Shown here: piece by piece, positions 1-8,692 of the stretch | How the letters are laid out: each line of letters starts with the position of its first letter | How positions within the stretch are numbered: position 1 is the stretch's first letter | Assembly: GCA_003248075.1 (NCBI GenBank) | Contig: QJYK01000276.1 | Coordinates: forward strand, 62,001 to 126,000 | Direction: 5' to 3' | DNA length: 64,000 nt | Source: Gemmatimonadota bacterium | GTDB taxonomy: Bacteria > Gemmatimonadota > Gemmatimonadetes > Longimicrobiales > Gaopeijiaceae | Translations under genes and position numbers: made by a program | The notes under the pieces: generated by a model | Seen by the model: the letters and a program-made list of their open reading frames with translations, nothing else | What the model was told of the DNA's origin: nothing | The model's database searches: none

Positions 1-301
1 CGGACGGGCGCTGGAGGACTACTTCCCGCGTGAGACCCACCGGATCCGTATCATGGAGCCGCTCAAGGCCTCGGGCCTGGAGGGGCAGTTCGACGTGCAG
101 ATCCGGTGCGACGGGGGAGGGCTCACCGGTCAGGCGGACGCGGTCCGGATGGGCATCGCGCGCGCGGTGGTGTCGTACGACGAGGACGCACGTCCGACGA
201 TGCGCGAGAAGGGAATGCTGACCCGGGATCCCCGGAAGGTCGAGCGAAAGAAGCCGGGTCGCCCGAAGGCGCGGAAGCGCTTCCAGTTCTCGAAGCGTTG
301 A
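1..301 (+). CDS. rpsI: 30S ribosomal protein S9, 3' part (5' truncated by window)
   Basis: This is the C-terminal part of small-subunit protein S9, whose tail reaches the P-site tRNA. Reading from base 2 gives GRALEDYFPRET, the S9 segment that follows the family's central fold. AGQ-type residues (LTGQADAVRMGIARA) and the very basic ending KARKRFQFSKR come next; this lysine/arginine tail is diagnostic of S9. The N-terminal third lies before base 1, where rplM (L13) would be expected from the usual rplM-rpsI pair. Stop TGA is at 299-301 and rpsB follows after about 50 bases, as in many bacterial rplM-rpsI-rpsB-tsf clusters. Identity is secure. Confidence 0.95.
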   Translation, partial: GRALEDYFPRETHRIRIMEPLKASGLEGQFDVQIRCDGGGLTGQADAVRMGIARAVVSYDEDARPTMREKGMLTRDPRKVERKKPGRPKARKRFQFSKR

Positions 302-354
302 TCGTTTCGAGCGAGGTATATCCTGATCGGGGCGTAATCGGCCCCAGTGAGTGA

Positions 355-1362
355 GTGGAAGAGATGCAGGAAGTCGGCCTGAGCCAGCTGCTCGAGGCTG
401 GGGTCCATTTCGGACACCAGACCCGCCGTTGGAACCCGAAGATGAAGCCGTTCATCTTCACGGAGCGCAACGGCATCCACATCATCGACCTCCGCAAGAC
501 GCTCGACCGCCTCGTCGCCGCTCAACAGGCGGTGCGTGAGCTGGTCTTGCGCGGCGAGCGGGTGCTCTTCGTTTGCACGAAGAAGCAGCTGCGGTCGATC
601 ATCGAGCAGGAGGCCCAGCGGTGTGGGGCCTACTACGTCACCGAGCGCTGGCTCGGCGGCATGCTCACGAACTTCCAGACCATCCGCAAACAGATCCGTC
701 GCCTCAAGGAGCTCGAGCGGGGTCAGGAGGAGAACGCCTTCGAGTTCTACACGAAGAAGGAGCGCCTCCTCCTGGAGCGGGAGCGGCAGAAGCTCGACAA
801 GTACCTTGCGGGTGTGAAGGACATGGGCCGGCTTCCCGGCGCGGTCTTCGTGGTAGACGCGAAGCGGGAAACCATCGCAGTCCGCGAAGCGGCGCGCCTG
901 AAAATCCCGGTCATCGCGATCACGGACACGAACGCCGATCCGGACCTGATCGACTTTCCGATCCCGGGCAACGACGACGCGATCCGCTCCGTGGGGCTGA
1001 TCTCCTCGGCCATCGCGTCCTCCATCGAGGCCGCCCGCCAGGAGGTTCCCGACGACCAGCGGCGGACCGAGGACGTCGAGGCGACGACGTACTCCACGGA
1101 GACCGGAGAGACCACGGAGCGTGATCGACCCTCCCGCAAGCGAGTCCGCCGCAAGCGGCGTCCGCGTCCGGAGGTGATCGCCCAGCACCTCAAGGGCGAC
1201 GAGGAGACGGGCGAGGCGGCGGCCGCGGCCACCGATGGCGTCGCCGGGGGCGAGTCCGCCGGCAAGGAGGCGCCCAAGGCCAAGAAGCCCCGCGCGAAGA
1301 AGGAGCCCGCGGCCGCGGCCGCGACGAACGGAGGAGAAGAAGTCGCCGAGGGCGCCGAGTAG
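355..1362 (+). CDS. rpsB: 30S ribosomal protein S2 with long C-terminal tail
   Basis: S2 is a late-assembling small-subunit protein that helps bind S1 at the mRNA exit side. The N-terminus carries the family signature LLEAGVHFGHQTRRWNPKMK. Later come ERWLGGMLTNF, the PGAVFVVD strand and PVIAITDTNADPD, all classic S2. The core ends near residue 230. A further ~100-residue tail is rich in Lys/Arg, then Ala/Glu/Gly, making 335 aa against about 240-260 usual. Start is given as GTG 355. ATG 364 is equally possible, with GGAA four bases upstream, and would remove three residues. It precedes tsf by 164 bases. Confidence 0.95.
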   Translation: MEEMQEVGLSQLLEAGVHFGHQTRRWNPKMKPFIFTERNGIHIIDLRKTLDRLVAAQQAVRELVLRGERVLFVCTKKQLRSIIEQEAQRCGAYYVTERWLGGMLTNFQTIRKQIRRLKELERGQEENAFEFYTKKERLLLERERQKLDKYLAGVKDMGRLPGAVFVVDAKRETIAVREAARLKIPVIAITDTNADPDLIDFPIPGNDDAIRSVGLISSAIASSIEAARQEVPDDQRRTEDVEATTYSTETGETTERDRPSRKRVRRKRRPRPEVIAQHLKGDEETGEAAAAATDGVAGGESAGKEAPKAKKPRAKKEPAAAAATNGGEEVAEGAE

Positions 1363-1438
1363 CGGCTCGGCGCCGCTGGTGCGGCTCTGGCAGGGGGTGC
1401 CCGGACGGTTTCCGGCGCCCGTGGGAGGCGGCAGCCGC

Positions 1439-1456
1439 AACGGGACTCGTCCCGTT
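1439..1456 (+). other. Hairpin in rpsB-tsf spacer
   Basis: A perfect 7-bp inverted repeat (AACGGGA / TCCCGTT) with a CTCG loop lies in the 164-base rpsB-tsf gap. It is followed at a distance by a short T-rich stretch (CTCTTTTCAC). It could be a weak attenuator that lowers tsf relative to rpsB transcription, or a processing site. The T-run is not adjacent to the stem, so a full terminator is doubtful. Confidence 0.35.
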
Positions 1457-1526
1457 TCGCTCCGCCTCTTTTCACAGCCCGAAGCGGACGAGCGCACGGG
1501 CCCAGTAACGAGATGATGGATCGACC

Positions 1527-2129
1527 ATGACCACGACGATCAGTGCCCAGGATGTGAAGAAGCTCCGCGACATGACGGGCGCGGGGATGATGGACTGCAA
1601 GAAAGCCCTCGGAGAGACCGATGGCGATCTGGAGAAGGCGATCGACCTCTTACGTGCCAAGGGCGCGGCGAAGGCCGCGAAGCGCGCCGAGAAGGCTGCC
1701 AACGAGGGCACGATCGGGAGTTACGTGCATTTCGACGGGCGCACCGCCGTCATCGTCGAGTTGAACTGCGAGACGGACTTCGTCGCCAACACGGACGACT
1801 TCAAGGCGCTGGCGAAGGATCTGGCCCTCCACATCGCGTCCTCCGCGCCCTTGGCGGTTTCGTCCGACGACATCCCTCCCGAGGTCGTGGAGCGCGAGCG
1901 GGCGGTCTACGTCGAGCAGGTGAAGGGTGAGGGCAAGCCCGAGCACATCGCCGCGAAGATCGTCGAGGGCCGTTTGCAGAAGTTTTTCAAGGAGAATACG
2001 CTGCTCGCTCAGGTGTTCGTGAAGGATCCGGATCGGACCATCGAGCAGCTCATCACGGACGTGTCCGCGAAGACTGGCGAGAAGATCGAAGTCGCCCGCT
2101 TCGCGCGCTTCAAGGTAGGCGAACGCTGA
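1527..2129 (+). CDS. tsf: Translation elongation factor Ts (short form)
   Basis: EF-Ts is the nucleotide exchange factor that strips GDP from EF-Tu. The N-terminal UBA-like domain reads VKKLRDMTGAGMMDCKKAL, a near-consensus EF-Ts signature. The second signature, ELNCETDFVANTDDF, lies at about residues 71-85. At 200 aa this is the compact one-core-repeat form (as in Thermus), not the ~280-aa form of E. coli. ATG 1527 is preceded by a purine-rich GAGATGATGGA. It ends five bases before pyrH, so the two are probably co-translated. No anomalies. Confidence 0.95.
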   Translation: MTTTISAQDVKKLRDMTGAGMMDCKKALGETDGDLEKAIDLLRAKGAAKAAKRAEKAANEGTIGSYVHFDGRTAVIVELNCETDFVANTDDFKALAKDLALHIASSAPLAVSSDDIPPEVVERERAVYVEQVKGEGKPEHIAAKIVEGRLQKFFKENTLLAQVFVKDPDRTIEQLITDVSAKTGEKIEVARFARFKVGER

Positions 2130-2134
2130 AGATC

Positions 2135-2872
2135 GTGCCGAGGGATCCGGGCAGCCGCGTGCGCGCCCCACACTACGATCGAGTCCTCCTGAAGCTCTCC
2201 GGCGAGGCGCTCGCCGGAGAGCGGGGCTTCGGCATCGAGCCGAAGGTGGTCGACCGATTGACCGACGAGATCCGTTCCATCGCAGAGATGGGGGTCTCGC
2301 TCGGTGTGGTCATCGGGGGTGGGAACATCGTGCGCGGGGCTCTTGCTTCACGTCAGGGCATGGATCGAGTCCAGGCCGACTACATGGGCATGTTGGCGAC
2401 CGTCATCAACGCGCTCGCTGTTCAGAGCCTCCTGGAGGTCAAGGGGGTCGAGACCCGGGTGATGACGGCGATCCGCATGGAGCAGATCGCGGAGCCCTAC
2501 ATCCGCCGCCGTGCGATGCGGCACATGGAGAAGGGTCGGGTCGTGCTGTTCGCCGGTGGGACCGGGAGCCCGTACTTTTCCACCGACACCGCGGCCGTGC
2601 TACGGGCCATCGAGATGGAAGCGGATGTGGTCATCAAGGCCACCAAGGTACAGGGGGTCTTCACCGCGGACCCGAAAACCCATCCAGACGCCGAGTTCAT
2701 TCCCGAGATCACGTTCCAGGAGGTCGTCGCCCGGGAGCTGGCGGTGATGGATGCCGCCGCGGTCTCGCTCTGCAAGGAGAACGACCTGCCGATCATCGTG
2801 CTCAACCTCGAGGAGCGTGGCGCCGTGGCCGCCGCGATCCGTGGTGAGCACGTTGGAACGCTCGTATCGTAG
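2135..2872 (+). CDS. pyrH: UMP kinase
   Basis: UMP kinase phosphorylates UMP to UDP with ATP. It is the bacterial hexameric, amino-acid-kinase-fold enzyme of pyrimidine nucleotide synthesis. Motifs are LLKLSGEALAGE (phosphate-binding loop), VIGGGNIVRG, DYMGMLATVINALA and LFAGGTGSPYFSTDTAA, all typical of PyrH. Its 245 aa is normal. The start is GTG 2135, five bases after tsf; an in-frame GTG at 2159 is an alternative. Position between tsf and frr is the standard bacterial order. Confidence 0.95.
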   Translation: MPRDPGSRVRAPHYDRVLLKLSGEALAGERGFGIEPKVVDRLTDEIRSIAEMGVSLGVVIGGGNIVRGALASRQGMDRVQADYMGMLATVINALAVQSLLEVKGVETRVMTAIRMEQIAEPYIRRRAMRHMEKGRVVLFAGGTGSPYFSTDTAAVLRAIEMEADVVIKATKVQGVFTADPKTHPDAEFIPEITFQEVVARELAVMDAAAVSLCKENDLPIIVLNLEERGAVAAAIRGEHVGTLVS

Positions 2873-2908
2873 GACGTTTCGACGCATTCCTGAACGACGG
2901 AGAGACCG

Positions 2909-3460
2909 ATGCCGACCGTGGAGGATGCCAGGAGTCGCATGGACGATGCGCTCGAGGCGCTGCGCCGGGAGTTCGCGACCGTGCGCACCGGCAAGGCGAC
3001 GCCGGCCCTGCTCGACACCGTGCGCGTGGATGCCTATGGCTCGAAGATGCCGATCAACCAGCTCGCCACGGTGCACACACCGGAGCCCACCCTGCTGGTC
3101 GTACAGCCGTTCGACAAATCGCTGATGTCGGACGTCGAGCGCGCGATCCAGGCGGCAGACCTCGGCTTCAATCCGTCGAACGACGGCAACGTCATCCGGA
3201 TTCCGATTCCTCCGCTCAACGAGGAACGGCGCAAGGAGTTCGTCAAGCTCCTCCACAAGATGGCGGAGGAGGGACGGGTGTCGATCCGTCATGCGCGCCG
3301 AATCGTGCGCGACGAGCTTCACAAGCTCGTGAAGGATCACGAGCTCGGGGAGGACGAGGGCCGACGGCGCGAGGAAGCCCTCGAGAAGCTCACGCACGAA
3401 TATACCGAGAAGATCGACGAGCTCCTGAAGCACAAGGAAGCAGAGGTGCTGGCGCTCTGA
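2909..3460 (+). CDS. frr: Ribosome recycling factor
   Basis: Ribosome recycling factor splits post-termination 70S ribosomes together with EF-G. The protein has the full family length (183 aa, usual ~185). It contains LRREFATVRTGKATPALLD at the first helix, then GSKMPINQLATV and IRIPIPPLNEERRKEFVK, the RRF signature. The C-terminal helix is charged. ATG 2909 has a GGAGAGA Shine-Dalgarno (SD) about six bases upstream. The gene lies 36 bases after pyrH and 16 before uppS. Confidence 0.96.
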   Translation: MPTVEDARSRMDDALEALRREFATVRTGKATPALLDTVRVDAYGSKMPINQLATVHTPEPTLLVVQPFDKSLMSDVERAIQAADLGFNPSNDGNVIRIPIPPLNEERRKEFVKLLHKMAEEGRVSIRHARRIVRDELHKLVKDHELGEDEGRRREEALEKLTHEYTEKIDELLKHKEAEVLAL

Positions 3461-3476
3461 GGAGAGTGCGCTTTCC

Positions 3477-4220
3477 ATGGCGTCCGACCTGCTGGCCCGT
3501 ATCCGACTGAACGGCGACGTGCCGAGGCACGTGGCCGTGATCATGGACGGGAACGGTCGTTGGGCACGGCAACGGGGCCTTCCGAGACACCTCGGGCACC
3601 GAGAAGGAATGAAATCGGTCCGCGAGGCGATCGAGGGGTCGGTCGATGCGGGGATCGAGATCCTCACCCTGTTCGCATTCTCCACCGAGAACTGGCAGCG
3701 ACCCGCCCGCGAGGTATCGGCGCTCATGGGCCTCCTCCAGCGGTATGCCCGCAAGGAGCGGGAAGAGCTGAGGCGCCAGGGGGTCGAGGTCCATGTGCTC
3801 GGCGAGCTCGACAGGGTGGACCCCGGAACGCGTCAGGCGGTCGAGGCAATCGTTGAGGGCACGCGCGGGGGGGATCGCCTCCGTCTGAACCTCATGATCA
3901 GTTACGGAGGACGCGAGGAGATCGTGCGCGCGGCCCGCGAGCTGGCCGCCCGCGTTCGTGAGGGCGCCCTGGCGCCCTCGCAGATCGACGAATCGCTCTT
4001 TCAGTCCAGCCTGTTCACCGCGGGCGTGCCGGATCCCGACCTCCTCATTCGGACCTCCGGCGAGTACCGCATCAGCAACTTCCTCCTCTGGCAGCTGGCG
4101 TACACGGAGATCCACATCTCGCCAGTGCTCTGGCCAGACTTCAACCGGGAGCACCTCTGGGAGGCCGTGGAGGACTACCAGCGGCGGGAGCGTCGGTTCG
4201 GTCGGGTCTCCGCGACGTGA
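3477..4220 (+). CDS. uppS: Isoprenyl transferase (undecaprenyl-diphosphate synthase)
   Basis: This cis-prenyltransferase adds isopentenyl units to farnesyl diphosphate to make the C55 lipid carrier for peptidoglycan and other envelope polymers. The active-site segment VAVIMDGNGRWA sits at residues 19-30 (catalytic Asp24). The family motifs LTLFAFSTENW, RLNLMISYGGREEIVRAA and the C-terminal PDLLIRTSGEYRISNFLLWQ follow. Its 247 aa is normal. GAGGAG lies about 12 bases before ATG 3477. The stop overlaps the cdsA start by four bases, which suggests coupled translation. Confidence 0.95.
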   Translation: MASDLLARIRLNGDVPRHVAVIMDGNGRWARQRGLPRHLGHREGMKSVREAIEGSVDAGIEILTLFAFSTENWQRPAREVSALMGLLQRYARKEREELRRQGVEVHVLGELDRVDPGTRQAVEAIVEGTRGGDRLRLNLMISYGGREEIVRAARELAARVREGALAPSQIDESLFQSSLFTAGVPDPDLLIRTSGEYRISNFLLWQLAYTEIHISPVLWPDFNREHLWEAVEDYQRRERRFGRVSAT

Positions 4221-5140
4221 GCGCCGAGGGTCCGCCTCGAGCCGCTTCTCGAGGCCGCGCCGGCGGCGACCTCGGTCGGCGCATGGTCGTGGCTGTGGTC
4301 GGGATCCCGGCCGTTCTGGGGTGTCTCTATCTGGGTCGGGTGTTCCTCTCTCTTCTCGTGGCGGGCCTGGCCGCGCTGGGCGCGCTCGAGTTGTATCGGA
4401 TGGCTCGGGCCCGTGGCGTCCGTGCCTTCAGGGGCACCGGTGCCCTGGCCGCTGCCGCGCTCGTGTTGGTCCCCGCGCTGCGACCCGACTTCTCTGCCGC
4501 GGCGGTGTGGATGCTCTGGACGCTGGGTCTTATCACGGCCGGAACCCTGGTGATGGCGCTCTTCACCCGACGCCCGGACGAGGGTCCGCTCGCGGCGGTG
4601 GCCGTGACGCTGACGGGGGCGGTGTACACCGGACTGGCACTCGCCTTCGTGCCGCTCCTGCACGCCCTTCCGGCACAACTTGCCTGGGCCGTCCCGGCCG
4701 ACGCCCGGGCGGCCGGGGCGATGGTCGTCGCGCTCCCGCTCGCCGCCACCTGGGTCGGGGACGCTGCGGCCTACTTCGCCGGCTCGGCCTGGGGGCGCGC
4801 CAAGCTCTTCCCGAGCGTGTCACCGAAGAAGAGCTGGGTGGGCGCGTGGGCCGGTGTGGGTGGGGCCGCGCTGTCCGGTTGGGGATGGTATCGGGTGGCG
4901 GGCTCCGTGGTGCCGGGCCTTCCCCTGTCGGGCCTCGGCGCGGCAGGGGTCGGCGCCTCCCTCGGGGTGGCGGCGATCGTGGGGGACCTGGTCGAGTCGC
5001 TGTTGAAGCGGGAGGCGGGCGTCAAGGATTCAGGGTCGATCTTCCCGGGGCATGGGGGCGCGCTCGACCGCCTCGACGCTCTGATCGCCACCATGCCCGC
5101 CGCGTACCTTCTCCTGCTCCTCGCGGAGGGTCTGGCGTGA
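4217..5140 (+). CDS. cdsA: Phosphatidate cytidylyltransferase
   Basis: CDP-diacylglycerol synthase converts phosphatidate and CTP to CDP-diacylglycerol, the precursor of bacterial phospholipids, at the inner membrane. The 307-aa protein is mostly hydrophobic with about seven or eight predicted membrane helices. The C-terminal family signature is clear: SPKKSWVGAWAG, then VGDLVESLLKREAGVKDSG and PGHGGALDRLDAL, with the acidic residues that bind magnesium. GTG 4217 overlaps the uppS stop and its own stop overlaps the dxr start, so it is embedded in a coupled run of lipid and isoprenoid genes. Confidence 0.93.
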   Translation: MSAEGPPRAASRGRAGGDLGRRMVVAVVGIPAVLGCLYLGRVFLSLLVAGLAALGALELYRMARARGVRAFRGTGALAAAALVLVPALRPDFSAAAVWMLWTLGLITAGTLVMALFTRRPDEGPLAAVAVTLTGAVYTGLALAFVPLLHALPAQLAWAVPADARAAGAMVVALPLAATWVGDAAAYFAGSAWGRAKLFPSVSPKKSWVGAWAGVGGAALSGWGWYRVAGSVVPGLPLSGLGAAGVGASLGVAAIVGDLVESLLKREAGVKDSGSIFPGHGGALDRLDALIATMPAAYLLLLLAEGLA

Positions 5141-6312
5141 TCCGGGTCGCCATCCTCGGTTCGACCGGATCGATCGGCCGCAGCGCGCTCGAGGTCGTCA
5201 CCCGACATCCGGATCGGTTCGAGATCGTGGCGCTTGCCGCGCACCGCCGCGTCCGGGAGTTGGCCGCACAGGTCGCCCGCCACGCTCCCCGGCTCGCCGT
5301 CGTCGCGGACGAGTCCGCCGATGTGGACGGCTATCGTGGGAACCGTACCGAATGGCGCGTGGGTCGCGAGGCGCTCCTCGATGCCGCGGCCCTGCCCGAC
5401 GTCGATGTGGTCCTCAACGCTCTGGTGGGAGCTGCCGGGCTCGAGCCGACGCTCCGGGCCCTGGAGGCCGGACATCGCCTTGCACTGGCCAACAAGGAAT
5501 CGCTGGTCGCCGGAGGTCCATTGGTGCTGCGCGCGGGGGTTCGGGGCAGCGCCGAGATCGTGCCGATCGACTCCGAGCACAGCGCGATCCTGCAGTGCCT
5601 GGAGGGTAATGACGCCTCGAGCGTGCGACGCATCACGTTGACCGCATCGGGCGGTCCGTTCCGGGGCCGGAACCCCGAGGAGCTTTGGCACGTACGGCCA
5701 TCGGAGGCTTTGAACCACCCGACCTGGGACATGGGGGCCAAGATCACCGTCGACTCCGCGACCCTCGCGAACAAGGCACTGGAGGTCATCGAGGCGCACT
5801 ATCTCTACGGCTTCGCGTATGATCGGATCGGCGCGGTCGTCCATCCCCAGTCGATCGTCCATTCGTTCGTGGAGTTCGTGGACGGCTCGGTGCTCGCGCA
5901 GATGGGATTCCCGACCATGGAGCTGCCGATCCTGTACGCGCTCAACTATCCTGAGCGTGTAGAGGACAGCGCCCTGCAGACATACGATCCGGTCCGATCG
6001 TCCCCGTTGACCTTCGAGGAGATCGAAGGGCGTTCGTTTCCGCTGTTCGCGCTCGGAGTCGAAGCCGGCCGCAGAGGCGGATGCGCGCCCGCGGTGTACA
6101 ACGCAGGGAACGAGATCGCGGTTCAGGCGTTCTTGGAGGAGAGAATCCGCTTTCCGGAGATGGCGGACGTGGTGGCGACCGCGCTGGACGAGGTGGGAAG
6201 CCACGATGTGACCGGGGTGGACGACGTGTTGGCGGCGGACGCCGCCGCCAGGGAATCGGCTTCGCGGGTTGCGACCCGCCTCGCGATGGCCACGAAAGGG
6301 ACGACAGCATGA
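5137..6312 (+). CDS. dxr: 1-deoxy-D-xylulose 5-phosphate reductoisomerase
   Basis: DXR rearranges and reduces DXP to 2-C-methyl-D-erythritol 4-phosphate with NADPH, the committed step of the non-mevalonate isoprenoid pathway. The N-terminal NADPH fold begins RVAILGSTGSIGRSALEVV. ALANKESLVAGG, PIDSEHSAI (metal-binding acidic residues), ASGGPFRG and PTWDMGAKITVDSATLANK follow, all DXR hallmarks. From GTG 5137 it has 391 aa, the normal size. An open frame extends far upstream but is only the out-of-frame shadow of uppS/cdsA. The stop overlaps the rseP ATG (ATGA). Confidence 0.95.
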   Translation: MIRVAILGSTGSIGRSALEVVTRHPDRFEIVALAAHRRVRELAAQVARHAPRLAVVADESADVDGYRGNRTEWRVGREALLDAAALPDVDVVLNALVGAAGLEPTLRALEAGHRLALANKESLVAGGPLVLRAGVRGSAEIVPIDSEHSAILQCLEGNDASSVRRITLTASGGPFRGRNPEELWHVRPSEALNHPTWDMGAKITVDSATLANKALEVIEAHYLYGFAYDRIGAVVHPQSIVHSFVEFVDGSVLAQMGFPTMELPILYALNYPERVEDSALQTYDPVRSSPLTFEEIEGRSFPLFALGVEAGRRGGCAPAVYNAGNEIAVQAFLEERIRFPEMADVVATALDEVGSHDVTGVDDVLAADAAARESASRVATRLAMATKGTTA

Positions 6313-7658
6313 CGATCCTCGCGACCATCATTGTGCTCGGCGTGCTCATCTTCGTGCACGAGCTCGGGCATTTCGCGGCGGCCAAGGCCGTCGGTGTAGA
6401 GGTGCAGCGGTTCTCCATCGGGCTGGGCCCCCGTATCGCGGGCTTCCGTCGGGGCGAGACGGACTATGTCCTTTCCGCCATTCCCCTCGGTGGGTACGTG
6501 AAGATGGGGGGGATGGAAGACGAGGCGATGGAGCGCCTGGAAGGTCGAGGAGACCCTGCGCGGCAACCCGGTCCGCGCGATTTCGACGCGAAGCCCGTCT
6601 GGGCACGCACGGTGGTGATCTCCGCCGGTGTGGTCATGAACATGCTCTTCGCATTCGCCACCTACGCCTTCGTCGCGGCCCACTGGGGCGTGCCGGAGCT
6701 GGACACGACACGCGTCGGCCGCGTCTTCGGCGAGCTCCTTCCGGCGGGCACCGAAGAGCTGACGACGGTCGACCCCGGGTCCCGCGTGGTGCGGATCGGC
6801 GCCCTACGGACCCACGACTGGGGAGACGTGCAGGAGGGGCTGACCGGCGAGGTCGGGCCTGTCGAGGTCGAGCTCGCCGATCCGTCGCGCACCATCGAGA
6901 TCCGGATTCCGGCGGGTGAGGAGGAACGGAGGAACCTGGTTCGGGCCATCGCCTGGTGGGTGGATCCCGTGGTCGCAGCGGTGGAGCCGGGCTCTCCGGC
7001 CGCGCGGGGCGGCGTGGAGACCCAGGATCGCATCGTCGCCGTCGATGGCGTCGCGGTGGCGAGCTGGTTCGACTTCGTGGACCAGATCGCGGCGAAGCCC
7101 GGGCAGCGCGTAGAGCTCACGCTGACTCGTGACGGACGAGAGCTCCGGCGCGCCATGACGCTCGACACGGAGACCGAGGAGCGGAACGGCGCCACGGTCA
7201 CCGTGGGCAGGATCGGGATCTACCGTCCCATCGGAGAGATGTCGTATCGCGACGTCGGGTTCGCAGAGGCCGTGGTCGTGGGATATCGGGAGACCGTGGG
7301 CTGGACGGGCGAGATCCTGGGATTCCTCAGGGGCCTCGTCACCGGCGCAGAGTCCCCCCGGTCGATGGGCAGCATCGTGACCATCGGGGAGGCGTCAGGT
7401 AGGGCGGCTCAACAGGGCCTGGACCAGTTTCTCCGTTTCATGGCGCTGTTCAGCATCAATCTAGCCGTCCTGAACCTGCTCCCCATTCCGATTCTCGACG
7501 GCGGCCACCTGCTCTTCCTCGCGATCGAGGCGGTACGCGGCGGGCGCGCCCTGTCCGTCGAGCAGCGCCTGCGCTGGAGCAACGTGGGCTTCCTCGTCGT
7601 GATGGGCATCATGCTGTGGGCGTTGTCCAACGACTTCCTCAGGCTCTTCGGGCTTTAG
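6309..7658 (+). CDS. rseP: RIP-type site-2 zinc metalloprotease (RseP family)
   Basis: This M50 intramembrane protease cleaves membrane-spanning anti-sigma factors and other single-pass proteins after a first periplasmic cut. The zinc motif HELGH is at residues 17-21 inside the first membrane helix. The third zinc ligand lies in LLPIPILDGGHLLF near the C-terminus. Between them is a degenerate first PDZ region and a clear second PDZ (VEPGSPAARGGVETQDRIV). Its 449 aa matches E. coli RseP (450). It is coupled to dxr by an ATGA overlap and ends the first operon. No anti-sigma substrate is encoded nearby. Confidence 0.93.
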   Translation: MTILATIIVLGVLIFVHELGHFAAAKAVGVEVQRFSIGLGPRIAGFRRGETDYVLSAIPLGGYVKMGGMEDEAMERLEGRGDPARQPGPRDFDAKPVWARTVVISAGVVMNMLFAFATYAFVAAHWGVPELDTTRVGRVFGELLPAGTEELTTVDPGSRVVRIGALRTHDWGDVQEGLTGEVGPVEVELADPSRTIEIRIPAGEEERRNLVRAIAWWVDPVVAAVEPGSPAARGGVETQDRIVAVDGVAVASWFDFVDQIAAKPGQRVELTLTRDGRELRRAMTLDTETEERNGATVTVGRIGIYRPIGEMSYRDVGFAEAVVVGYRETVGWTGEILGFLRGLVTGAESPRSMGSIVTIGEASGRAAQQGLDQFLRFMALFSINLAVLNLLPIPILDGGHLLFLAIEAVRGGRALSVEQRLRWSNVGFLVVMGIMLWALSNDFLRLFGL

Positions 7659-7664
7659 CACTCA

Positions 7665-8684
7665 TCAGGCCGCACGCACCAGGATGAAGGCCACGTCGCC
7701 GTCGGCGTGGTGCCAGGTGGCGGGGAGTCCGGCTTGGTCCAACCAGATCAGCAGGTCGGGAAGGCTGTAAAGCGTGGTCACCGCCAGATCGAGACGATCG
7801 CGGACGATTCGCTCTCCGGTGAGACGTACGACGGCATCCAGACCTCGGCAGTGGATCAGGAGGTTGAGGGCATTGGGGACCTCCGTAACGCTGCGCGTCA
7901 TGTCGAAGTCCACCGTCACGTCGTCCACCACGGCGGTGGTCGCGACTTCCAGCGGCCCGAAAACGAACCGGCGCACGGAGGGAAGGTCGTAACTTCCGAA
8001 GATCTGCCCGTTCGACGCCCTGAAGCCTGAAAGATCTCGCGGGAGCTTTCCGAACGCGTGGAGTCGGGCGTCCAACAGGAGCTGGTCGCCCGGCTCCATG
8101 AGGGCGCGAACGCTGCTGAGCAACCCCATCTCGGGGTAGTTGCCCAACGTAAACCCGGTGAGCACGAGCAGACGAGGCGTGGGCGGACCCGGAGCGGGTT
8201 GGGGCATCTCGGTCACGGCTCTGATGTCGCCGAGGACTCCGTGTACGGCGAGCGACGCCGGAAGCCCCTCGGCGTGGACGATCCGCCGAAGCGAGCGGAG
8301 CAGGAGCTCCAGTGAAGAGTCGACCGCGCAGTACGAGGGGATGTCGAACCCGCACGCGAGGCCGCGGAGGATCCGCTCGTCCACGGAACCGTCCCCGGGC
8401 CCGAGGCTGGTCAGCTCCAGCCGGTCATGCGTGGCTTCGCCGCTCAGCGCGTCCGCGAGGGAGGGAAGGGCGCGATCCACCTTTTCCAGCAAGGATGCGT
8501 GTCCGTACCCCGGATCCGCGCACACGTCGAGCCAGCGCTGGGCCCCGAGTGGGGTGGCATAGTGATGACGCAGGTCTGGCCGAACCAGGGCGTCGATGTT
8601 CCCATAGACGTCGCTCGGTGGCCCGGTCGTGGTTTCCACCAACTGGGGGTCGACCGCCAGGGATACACGCCTCCCGTTCACCAT
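7665..8684 (-). CDS. EgtD-like SAM-dependent methyltransferase (Methyltransf_33-type)
   Basis: The 339-aa protein resembles the histidine-specific methyltransferase family that includes EgtD. Visible similarities are the SAM-binding LTSLGPGDGSVDERILRGL at about residues 91-109, an acidic-loop segment CAVDSSLELLLRSL, and RLLVLTGFTLGNYPE, which corresponds to the family's LGSTIGNF-like stretch. MEPGDQLLLDARLH follows. The N-terminus (VYGNIDALVRPDLRHHYAT) does not show the EgtD substrate-binding pattern, and no egtB-like sulfoxide synthase is adjacent, so ergothioneine synthesis is not implied. The kinase gene upstream ends eight bases before this start, so the pair is probably one transcript. 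It converges on rseP with only six bases between stops. Confidence 0.6.
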   Translation of the reverse strand: MVNGRRVSLAVDPQLVETTTGPPSDVYGNIDALVRPDLRHHYATPLGAQRWLDVCADPGYGHASLLEKVDRALPSLADALSGEATHDRLELTSLGPGDGSVDERILRGLACGFDIPSYCAVDSSLELLLRSLRRIVHAEGLPASLAVHGVLGDIRAVTEMPQPAPGPPTPRLLVLTGFTLGNYPEMGLLSSVRALMEPGDQLLLDARLHAFGKLPRDLSGFRASNGQIFGSYDLPSVRRFVFGPLEVATTAVVDDVTVDFDMTRSVTEVPNALNLLIHCRGLDAVVRLTGERIVRDRLDLAVTTLYSLPDLLIWLDQAGLPATWHHADGDVAFILVRAA

Positions 8685-8692
8685 GACTCGAC

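Noticed and set aside
298-324. TTGATC and TATCCT before rpsB as a promoter
   Set aside because: The spacer is only 15 bases and rpsB is normally co-transcribed with rpsI. It remains possible but is too weak to list.
130-1497. 455-residue minus-strand open frame
   Set aside because: It is the complement of rpsB/rpsI, with codon composition of a GC-rich shadow frame and no recognisable domain.
7665-8684. Ergothioneine biosynthesis (egtD)
   Set aside because: No egtB or other pathway gene is in the window and the N-terminal substrate-binding pattern is not visible, so only an EgtD-like family call is made.
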